From Fulvivirga maritima (GTDB taxonomy: Bacteria; Bacteroidota; Bacteroidia; Cytophagales; Cyclobacteriaceae): DNA of 64,000 bases. The position numbers and the translations under genes are program-made. The notes beneath the pieces were generated by a model that saw nothing but the letters and a program-made list of their open reading frames with translations, had not been told where the DNA came from and searched no databases. Below are positions 58,079-64,000 of the stretch, piece after piece (position 1 is the first letter of the stretch; every line of letters starts with the position of its first letter). The stretch spans positions 4,831,001 to 4,895,000 of the forward strand of contig NZ_CP089980.1 in NCBI RefSeq assembly GCF_021389955.1. The letters are read 5' to 3'.

Positions 58079-58453
58079 TTATAGCTGGTTAAGCTGAGCA
58101 GAAGCTTTGAAAAGTAACTCTGCAGTAGCTGGGTTGGTAGCAATAGGAATATTGTGTACGTCACAAATTCTCATCAGCATTTGAACATCCGGTTCATGGG
58201 GGTGCTTGTCTAAAGGATCTCTAAAAAAGATCACCATATCTAGGTCATGCGTAGCTGCCATAGCTGCTATTTGGGCATCTCCACCTATTGGGCCGGAGAG
58301 AAATTTAGTTACTTGCAAGCCGGCATTAGCTACATGGCCACCAGTGGTACCGGTAGCAAATAACTCTACATGGGTTAGTAACTCTTTGTGTTTCAGTAAA
58401 AAAGCTACCATCTCCGGCTTTTTCCCATCATGAGCGATTATTGCTATTTTCAT
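58079..58453 (-). CDS. mgsA: Methylglyoxal synthase
   Basis: 124 residues. [13 protein letters not shown] (His8, Asp9), ATGTTGG phosphate loop, [11 protein letters not shown] with catalytic Asp59, [15 protein letters not shown] with His86 and Asp89, [11 protein letters not shown]. Shorter than the E. coli enzyme (152) by N- and C-terminal ends only. Makes methylglyoxal from dihydroxyacetone phosphate, relieving phosphate shortage when sugar phosphates build up. It ends 10 bases from the convergent regulator gene and stands next to the glucose-phosphorylating operon, which fits. A TATTTTTG box (58489-58482) lies 30 bases upstream without a clear -33. Confidence 0.95.
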   Translation of the reverse strand: MKIAIIAHDGKKPEMVAFLLKHKELLTHVELFATGTTGGHVANAGLQVTKFLSGPIGGDAQIAAMAATHDLDMVIFFRDPLDKHPHEPDVQMLMRICDVHNIPIATNPATAELLFKASAQLNQL

Positions 58454-58527
58454 AGTATAAAAAATTTAAAATGCTGTGAGACAAAAATATAACATTATAT
58501 GAAATAGCACCGGAAATGGGCCTAAAA

Positions 58528-59910
58528 TCAGTTGAAAAGTTTAACCACGGCTGATCGGCCTTCTTGCACAGTCACTTCTTTAATGGAGGTATACTTACTG
58601 CCCGGAGCCCGATCTACTCTAAACACAATTTTATAATTGCCGGGCTGTAGTGGCACCGAGATCTTAGATTGATCATGATCCAGATCATAGACCCAATGCT
58701 GTATGCCATTTTCATCTACTTCGTAAATACTGCCATAGCCTGCTGCATTGTTCACTATATTAAGAATGCCCGGTGAGGGTAAATTGAGGGCCGTGGTGTT
58801 ACTCTGCGAAATACTTACGTTGTTAAACTTTCTTCTGGGTGTGGTGAGCACTTCTACGTCATAGGTGCCTACCAGATAATTTTGCTGAGTATTGATGTCA
58901 TGGATGTTTATCATCTTGCTCTTACCTCTTTCTGTAATAATGGCTCTCACGCCATGATGATAGTATGCAGCGCCGTCCTGAGTTATTTTTAAGGCTCCCT
59001 GAGGAGCTTTTACTTGTATAACGTTATGTTGGCCCGGAACCAGGTTTACATTGCGCTTAATGGCCGGAGGGAGCGTGTTAACCACTACATCATAAGTCAG
59101 CACCGGATCAAGCTGCACGGAGTCTGGCTTGCCGCGAGTATCCAGATAATGCACAAAATCAAAAGCAGGCTCACCAGTAAAGCTATTCACGAAGGTTACG
59201 TTAACGTTAGTTTCTTTGGGCTGCTGGTTAATATCCAGAAGCTCCACGCTGGCAGATGTTTTTACTAAGCTGGTAGTAATGGCCTTATTGAGGGCATATT
59301 TAAAACTATTTACATCTTTTGCATCATAATATTCTCCAATACACTTAAACTGCTTTTTATATTCTTCGCCCATGCCAATACCTATGATAAATGGCCGGAG
59401 GAAAATCCCCTTTTTCTGCAAAGCCAGCGATACAGCACAAGGATCTCCATCACATGATTCTATGCCATCAGTAATGATTATAATAATGTTTCTGTATCCT
59501 TCTGAATTAGGGAAGTCATTGGCAGCCTGCTCCAGTGAGTAGGCAATAGGGGTAGTGCCTTTGGGGTCTATCTGGTTAAGCTTATTGTTTATGATATCGT
59601 GGTTGTTTCTGGAAAAGCCTACTTCTAACCGAGTATCTTTACAATTTTGACTGGACCGGCGGTATAGGTGACCATAAGCCCGTAGAGCGAGCTCCAGCTT
59701 GTTATTGGTTTTTAGTGAATCAACCAGTTCAGTGAGCAGTTCTTTGGCAGCGGTTATCCTGTTAACATCTCCCCAGCCCGCCAGCATACTGCCAGAACCA
59801 TCCAGCAAGAAAAGTATTCGGGTTTTTTCCGGTAACACTTGCTGTACATCCTGAGCTTGTAGCTGATAAATGAACAATGCGAGGAGAGAGGTTAACAGGA
59901 TCTTTTTCAT
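58528..59910 (-). CDS. Secreted von Willebrand factor A-domain protein
   Basis: 460 residues. Signal peptide (LLTSLLALFIYQLQAQ), then a VWA domain (about 30-215) with the metal site DGSGS (Asp37, Ser39, Ser41), Thr in PKGTTPIAYSL and Asp in IIIITDGIESCDGD. The rest (about 220-460) is beta-rich with repeated short domains (QHNVIQVKAPQGALKI, QQNYLVGTYDVEVLT, PGNYKIVFRVD), like PEGA-type surface repeats. Probably a periplasmic or surface binding protein. No partner AAA ATPase (MoxR) is seen, so its complex is unknown. Confidence 0.85.
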   Translation of the reverse strand: MKKILLTSLLALFIYQLQAQDVQQVLPEKTRILFLLDGSGSMLAGWGDVNRITAAKELLTELVDSLKTNNKLELALRAYGHLYRRSSQNCKDTRLEVGFSRNNHDIINNKLNQIDPKGTTPIAYSLEQAANDFPNSEGYRNIIIIITDGIESCDGDPCAVSLALQKKGIFLRPFIIGIGMGEEYKKQFKCIGEYYDAKDVNSFKYALNKAITTSLVKTSASVELLDINQQPKETNVNVTFVNSFTGEPAFDFVHYLDTRGKPDSVQLDPVLTYDVVVNTLPPAIKRNVNLVPGQHNVIQVKAPQGALKITQDGAAYYHHGVRAIITERGKSKMINIHDINTQQNYLVGTYDVEVLTTPRRKFNNVSISQSNTTALNLPSPGILNIVNNAAGYGSIYEVDENGIQHWVYDLDHDQSKISVPLQPGNYKIVFRVDRAPGSKYTSIKEVTVQEGRSAVVKLFN

Positions 59911-59980
59911 AAGGCTAATGGCTTAAAAGAAGAGCGTTCAATTGATGAAGATTATTGTAAATCTATCAATTTTATTGCTA

Positions 59981-60832
59981 TCATGACCAGGTGCCCAGCT
60001 TGCCAGCATAGAAATCATTATAAGCCTGCTCTATTTCTTCTTCACTATTCATCACAAAAGGGCCACGGGCTACTAATGGTTCATTAAATGGTGTGGCGTG
60101 GCCAAAAAGTATTAAGCTATTTTCATTAGCTTCTATATGAATTTCTTCGCCTGCGTTTTCAAACTCTACCAGATTAAAATAGCTTACTGAAGTACCATTA
60201 ACCTTAACATTTCCTCTTACCACATAAAAAAATATGTTTCGGTCTGCAGGCACGGTTATGTCATACTGAGCGCCACTTTTCATTTCAATTGTACTTAATA
60301 CTATGTCTGTAATGGTTTCAAAAGCGCCTTTTTGATCATTTAGAGTTCCAGAAACCAGGTTAATAGTAGTTTTGCCATCTTCACTGGTTATAGCCGGGAT
60401 GCTGTCTTTTTGTAAACCTTTGTAGGTAGGAGAGGTCATCTTGTGCTTAGCAGGCAGGTTAACCCATAATTGTAGAATCTCCAGATCTCCACCGTTTTTC
60501 ATAAATTCCTCTGATGATACCTCAGCATGGATCAGGCCACTGCCAGCGGTCATCCACTGTACACCGCCTTCATTTATTACGCTTTCATGACCACCAGAGT
60601 CTTTGTGTGCAATATCTCCTTCTATAATAAAAGTTACTGTTTCCATTCCTCTGTGGGGGTGTGGGCCAAAGGGCAGACCATTGTTGTTTTCAGGGTAAAC
60701 CTGTGGGCCATGGTGGTTTAAAAATATAAACGGATCTATTTGCTCCAGCGTAGCTGATGGTAACGGAGATACCGTTTTTAGGTCAGCAATTGGTCTGGAT
60801 ATGGCTTTATGTATTTTTTTAATCTTTCTCAT
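59981..60832 (-). CDS. Pirin-family bicupin protein
   Basis: 283 residues from ATG 60830-60832; the frame opens six codons upstream at a TTG that would overlap the promoter, so I reject it. Two cupin domains. Iron ligands: His-x-His in GPHPHRGMETVTFI, and His/Glu in SGLIHAEVSSEE. The sequence GPQVYPENNNGLPFGPHPHR is the pirin signature. Pirins act as iron-dependent quercetinase-like dioxygenases or as redox-sensing partners; which applies here is not shown. Its promoter carries a 24-bp near-palindrome (60857-60880). Confidence 0.93.
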   Translation of the reverse strand: MRKIKKIHKAISRPIADLKTVSPLPSATLEQIDPFIFLNHHGPQVYPENNNGLPFGPHPHRGMETVTFIIEGDIAHKDSGGHESVINEGGVQWMTAGSGLIHAEVSSEEFMKNGGDLEILQLWVNLPAKHKMTSPTYKGLQKDSIPAITSEDGKTTINLVSGTLNDQKGAFETITDIVLSTIEMKSGAQYDITVPADRNIFFYVVRGNVKVNGTSVSYFNLVEFENAGEEIHIEANENSLILFGHATPFNEPLVARGPFVMNSEEEIEQAYNDFYAGKLGTWS

Positions 60833-60847
60833 CTTTAAAATTTTTTT

Positions 60848-60880
60848 CAAATATATAACTTAATGTTTGAACACTAAGTT
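60848..60880 (-). promoter_or_regulatory. Pirin promoter with adjacent near-palindromic operator
   Basis: On the minus strand TATATTTG (60855-60848) is a full match to TAnnTTTG, about 15 bases before the pirin ATG. One base upstream begins a palindrome: AACTTAATGTT (60857-60867) and AACACTAAGTT (60870-60880, plus strand) match at 10 of 11 positions around TG. There is no TTG at the -33 distance (CTTA is there), which suggests an activator or a weak promoter that a regulator occludes. No regulator gene is adjacent. Confidence 0.65.
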
Positions 60881-61053
60881 CCGTCCTTTTCTTGGGTTTA
60901 CGAATAAGACGGAATCAAGTTTAGTAAAGTCATTAAAGGTATAATGACAGGTTAGTTTTGGAGGTTTATAAAATTTCAAAGAAATAATAAATTAAACTGT
61001 AAACATGCCTTTAAACGCAGGGTTATTATATTTACCTTCTAACCAAGAAAATC

Positions 61054-62406
61054 ATGATTAATAAGCTCTCAGAAGAAACTTTATCAGGTTGGGGCAACAT
61101 CCCCAAGTCTCATTGCAATGTAGCTTATCCTTCTCAAGAGGATGATATAATCGATTATGCTGCTAAAGAAAGTTTGCTAGCCAGAGGGAAGGGCAGAAGT
61201 TATGCGGATCAGGCTACTAACAGTGATCATACGGTTTTGAAAATGGAAAAAATGAACCATTTTCTTTCTTTTGATCAAGACAAAGGGTTTTTAACATGTG
61301 AGGCGGGTGCTACTTTAGATGAGATTATACAAGTGTTTGCTTCTCGAGGTTGGTTTCCTTTGATTAATCCCGGAACTAAGTTTGTAACCTTGGGAGGAGC
61401 CATTGCGAATGATATTCATGGTAAGGCACATCATGTAGATGGTTCTTTTGTGAATAGCGTGGAGTATTTCACTATTTTATTATCAGATGGGCGAGTACTA
61501 AGAGCTAGCAGAACAGAGAATGAAGACTTGTTCTGGGCAAATTTTGGAGGACTTGGTTTATTGGGCGTGATTTTAACGGTTTGTATTAAGCTAAGAAAAA
61601 TAGAAACCACCTATTTTGTGCAAAAATCAATAGTAGCACATAATTTGGATGAGATGCTGGCCGCCATAGATAGTGCTGATGAGCAATATAACTACTCAGT
61701 AGCTTGGATTGATTCTTTGGCCACTGGTAAAAACTTTGGTAAAGGGGTTTTGATAGTTGGAAATGAGGCTAAGGTAGAAGACTTACCTGCTAAGCTTCAA
61801 AAAAATCCTTTAAAAACAGGCGGCATATCTAAACTTACGGTGCCGTTTTATTTGCCTTCATTTACCTTAAATAAACTGACGGTGAGTATGCTGAATAAGG
61901 TGCTGTATATCAAACAAAAAGGCGGTACCGGAGTAGCTCATTATGATAGCTTTTTCTTTCCGCTGGATATGATTAATGAGTGGAACCGTGGTTATGGTAA
62001 GAAAGGTTTTATTCAATATCAATTTGTAGTGCCAGAAGCAGGTGGAAAAGAAAGCATCAGGCTGATTTTAGATGCTATTACAAAAAGTGGCTGTGTACCA
62101 TTTCTCAATGTGCTTAAGAAATTTGGAGAAGGGCAGGGGGCTCCACTCTCATTTCCTATGAAGGGATATACCTTTGCTATTGATTTCCCTGTAACTGACA
62201 GGCTCAGAGAGTTTACTAAAAAGCTAGATAAAATGGTGTTAGATGCCGGAGGAAGACTGTATTTGGGGAAAGATGCTTACCTGGATGAGGCTACTTTTAA
62301 AGCCATGTATCCGCAGTATAAAGAATGGCTGGAAGTAAAGAGAAAATATGACCCTAAAGGGTTGTACAGTTCGGATCTTGCCAGAAGAATTGGGCTTACC
62401 CTGTAA
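61054..62406 (+). CDS. FAD-dependent oxidase, DprE1-like
   Basis: 450 residues, colinear with mycobacterial DprE1 (decaprenylphosphoryl-ribose 2'-oxidase). FAD domain (PCMH type): RGKGRSYADQA (residues 43-53), VTLGGAIANDIHGKAHHVDG, NFGGLGLLGVILTV. Substrate domain and C-terminus: YNYSVAWIDSLATGKNFGKG, FFPLDMINEWNRGYGKKGFI, QYQFVVPE, GGRLYLGKDAYLDEATFKAM, DLARRIGL. At the position of the DprE1 cysteine targeted by benzothiazinones, this protein has Ala375 (YTFAIDFP). No DprE2 or arabinan genes are seen, so its substrate may differ. Soluble, presumably cytoplasmic or membrane-peripheral. Single gene. Confidence 0.85.
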   Translation: MINKLSEETLSGWGNIPKSHCNVAYPSQEDDIIDYAAKESLLARGKGRSYADQATNSDHTVLKMEKMNHFLSFDQDKGFLTCEAGATLDEIIQVFASRGWFPLINPGTKFVTLGGAIANDIHGKAHHVDGSFVNSVEYFTILLSDGRVLRASRTENEDLFWANFGGLGLLGVILTVCIKLRKIETTYFVQKSIVAHNLDEMLAAIDSADEQYNYSVAWIDSLATGKNFGKGVLIVGNEAKVEDLPAKLQKNPLKTGGISKLTVPFYLPSFTLNKLTVSMLNKVLYIKQKGGTGVAHYDSFFFPLDMINEWNRGYGKKGFIQYQFVVPEAGGKESIRLILDAITKSGCVPFLNVLKKFGEGQGAPLSFPMKGYTFAIDFPVTDRLREFTKKLDKMVLDAGGRLYLGKDAYLDEATFKAMYPQYKEWLEVKRKYDPKGLYSSDLARRIGLTL

Positions 62407-62423
62407 GGTCAGTAGTGTAGAAA

Positions 62424-62457
62424 TGAGTTTGTAAGGCATCTATACCTCACAAACTCA
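62424..62457. terminator. Stem-loop between convergent DprE1-like and bcp genes
   Basis: TGAGTTTGTAAGG (62424-62436) pairs with CCTCACAAACTCA (62445-62457), one mismatch, eight-base loop. No T run on either side, but its place between convergent stops suggests a shared end. Confidence 0.55.
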
Positions 62458-62464
62458 CTATATG

Positions 62465-62911
62465 TTATAAGATCTGTGCAGTGTGATCTTTAGTTTTTAC
62501 TTTTTGTATGATCTTTTCAATTTTTCCTTCTTCATCTATAAGAAAAGTTACCCTGGCAGTGCCCATGTATTTTCTTCCATACATTTGCTTTTCTACCCAA
62601 GTTCCATATTTCTCATGAATTTGCTTTTCGGTATCAGCCAAAAGTGTGAAAGGAAGCTCCTGCTTCTCTATAAATTTCAAGTGAGATTTCTCAGAATCAG
62701 TACTCACTCCTAATACTTCATAACCGGCTTTTTGTAAGGCAGTATAGTTATCACGTAGGTTGCAAGCCTCTGCTGTACAGCCCGGTGTACTGTCTTTAGG
62801 GTAAAAATACAGCACCACTTTTTTACCTTTATAATCTGAAAGTTTTACAGTGTTGCCGTTTTGATCGTTTACTTCAAAATCTGGTGCCTGATCACCTTCT
62901 TGTAATTCCAT
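62465..62911 (-). CDS. bcp: Thiol peroxidase, Bcp/PrxQ-type peroxiredoxin
   Basis: 148 residues. AhpC/TSA fold: GDQAPDFEVNDQNGNTVKLS, YFYPKDSTPGCTAEACNLRD with peroxidatic Cys45 and a resolving Cys50 five residues on, as in the atypical two-Cys PrxQ group. Reduces hydrogen and alkyl peroxides with thioredoxin. Starts 2 bases after the stop of the M23-type gene, so the two are on one transcript, a coupling without obvious meaning. Confidence 0.95.
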   Translation of the reverse strand: MELQEGDQAPDFEVNDQNGNTVKLSDYKGKKVVLYFYPKDSTPGCTAEACNLRDNYTALQKAGYEVLGVSTDSEKSHLKFIEKQELPFTLLADTEKQIHEKYGTWVEKQMYGRKYMGTARVTFLIDEEGKIEKIIQKVKTKDHTAQIL

Positions 62912-62913
62912 TT

Positions 62914-64000
62914 TTAATTGATTTTTGTTATATACTCTTTTTCGTTATTTGAATTATCTGTCACCACTACCTTTACTTCTCCGGTAAAGGGCTTTTTAGG
63001 ATCCAGCTTTTCTGACCATATCAGATTGGTTTTATAGTCATAGTTCATAAGCACCCAAGAGCCATCTACCCAGCACTTAAATTCTTTTATGCCAGCCCTA
63101 TCATCATAGATCTTGAATCGCAATTCATTTCTGGTCACCTTAATGGGGTTAATGGTAGGAGGGTTAACATCTTTTAAGATAGTAAACCGACCAAAATCTC
63201 TTGTGGAAAATGATATCTTGTCATAGTTCCAATCACCTCCTTTATAATATGCAGCACCTCTTTCAGTAAGTAGGTAAACCGCATATTTATCAGCATCTTT
63301 ATAAGGTATCTGAGGTTTCAAGGTTACGCCAATATAGCTTCTCAGCGGTACATCAGTATCTCCTATATAAAAATACTCCTTATTCGCTACACTATCATAT
63401 TGATAATCAGTCTGTAGATAAAGTGTGTCAAAAAGGTCTCCTTGCGTGAAAGAGATATCAATAAGCTCACTGTAATACTTATATGATGAGCCTGCCGGTA
63501 TCATATCTTTATAGTTTACTTCTGTGTTTTTGCCATTAATATCTACTGAAAAAGGAAGCCCATCTCTCATGTCCCAGAGGTATACACCTACATTTCCGTT
63601 GATGGTATAGTCAGGAGTAAGGTCTTTCTCCTCAGGCAGATAAACACTAACTGCAGCGGGAAGCTCCTTATTATTAAGATCAGCTTTTATTACCAGTGTA
63701 TTTTCTTTTAGATAAATGCCATTAGCCTCATGTCCGTATGCTTTTATATCATCAGGAGCTGAGGGTAGGCTTTTAAGCGAAAAGGTTACTTGGCTCTGGT
63801 TGCCATAACTGTCTGTCATCAGGATTTTAGCAGGATGCTCCGCCAGGCTGTTAAAGTGAAGCCTTCCTTTATGCGCATCTGTAGTGTAAAACTGTAGCTC
63901 GTTTCCATCATCAACAAAGAGTTTGTGGTACCTTTCTCCGGTATTTCTGAGCTCCCTATAATCCATATGTTTCAGGATGTTTCGTTGCTCTCCAAAAGCA
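62914..64000 (-). CDS. Partial protein, C-terminal part of an M23-type (LytM) envelope protein
   Basis: The frame stays open to the right edge, upstream of the ATG at 63964-63966 (AFGEQRNILKH precedes MDYRELRNTGERYHKLFVDD), so about 362 codons are seen and the 5' end is missing. The sequence FGEQRNILKHMDYxE...YHKLF and GNELQFY is what follows the peptidase domain in Bacteroidota M23 metallopeptidase-like proteins (recognised from memory; the catalytic HxGxDxxxxxG and HxH motifs would be outside the window). The rest is beta-sandwich repeats (VGVYLWDMRDGLPFSVDING, RFTILKDVNPPTINPIKVTR), ending SNNEKEYITKIN. Probably periplasmic or surface-located. Confidence 0.6.
   Translation of the reverse strand, partial: AFGEQRNILKHMDYRELRNTGERYHKLFVDDGNELQFYTTDAHKGRLHFNSLAEHPAKILMTDSYGNQSQVTFSLKSLPSAPDDIKAYGHEANGIYLKENTLVIKADLNNKELPAAVSVYLPEEKDLTPDYTINGNVGVYLWDMRDGLPFSVDINGKNTEVNYKDMIPAGSSYKYYSELIDISFTQGDLFDTLYLQTDYQYDSVANKEYFYIGDTDVPLRSYIGVTLKPQIPYKDADKYAVYLLTERGAAYYKGGDWNYDKISFSTRDFGRFTILKDVNPPTINPIKVTRNELRFKIYDDRAGIKEFKCWVDGSWVLMNYDYKTNLIWSEKLDPKKPFTGEVKVVVTDNSNNEKEYITKIN

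Noticed and set aside
1-64000. CRISPR arrays, rRNA or tRNA genes, integrases, transposases
   Set aside because: Looked for by eye on both strands; no spaced direct repeats, no cloverleaf with CCA end, and no protein of these classes was found.

Overview
The window comes from a member of the Bacteroidota, most likely a Cytophagales-type gliding or polymer-degrading bacterium (inference). The sequence shows a type IX secretion C-terminal sorting domain on a secreted GH5 glycanase, a PorE-like TPR/PD40/OmpA protein, DUF4270 and kelch lipoproteins, a TonB-dependent receptor with a carboxypeptidase-like N-terminal domain, LytTR/LytS-type signalling, and promoters of the Bacteroidota form TTG-N20ish-TAnnTTTG. 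Gene content is ordinary chromosomal; I see no rRNA, tRNA, CRISPR array, phage or intact insertion sequence.

Left part (1-16 kb): a truncated gene at the edge, an AraC regulator with a drug/metabolite transporter, a secreted GH5 endoglucanase, a DUF4270 - kelch - outer-membrane barrel - TPR lipoprotein run, then a lipocalin-like lipoprotein with a CoA-type Nudix enzyme, a DUF819 membrane protein, a second AraC regulator and a DUF983 protein.

Alpha-glucan part (16-30 kb): a eukaryote-like branching enzyme (GH13), an unknown acidic lipoprotein, a polyphosphate-glucokinase-like kinase, an M20 peptidase, then the minus-strand run GH31 - free-standing glycogen-binding CBM48 - GT4 - GH57, and on the plus strand a eukaryote-type GT3 glycogen synthase followed by DUF4301. 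This is a compact glycogen synthesis and turnover locus built from parts that resemble animal/fungal enzymes rather than GlgA/GlgC.

Middle part (30-50 kb): DUF2147 - TolC - membrane fusion protein - RND pump - barrel protein, preceded by a LytS/LytTR pair; the PorE-like protein; NlpC/P60 hydrolase; alpha/beta hydrolase; TonB receptor; and a membrane-anchored exonuclease overlapping a cNMP/CBS/DUF294 protein.

Right part (50-64 kb): a fused trehalose-6-phosphate synthase/phosphatase, two small membrane proteins, then a four-gene operon pfkA - BadF-type kinase - ROK glucokinase - GH15 in which every junction is a 4-base overlap. It is divergent from an NrtR-like Nudix regulator, and a palindrome lies inside the pfkA promoter. 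Methylglyoxal synthase follows. Together these genes could release glucose from alpha-glucan or trehalose, phosphorylate it, pass it to glycolysis and vent excess through methylglyoxal. The window ends with a VWA lipid-surface/periplasmic protein, pirin (with a near-perfect palindrome beside its promoter), a DprE1-like flavin oxidase, a Bcp peroxiredoxin and a truncated M23-type protein.

Start codons were corrected where the longest frame began at TTG and an ATG with a better N-terminus lay downstream; these cases are noted entry by entry.
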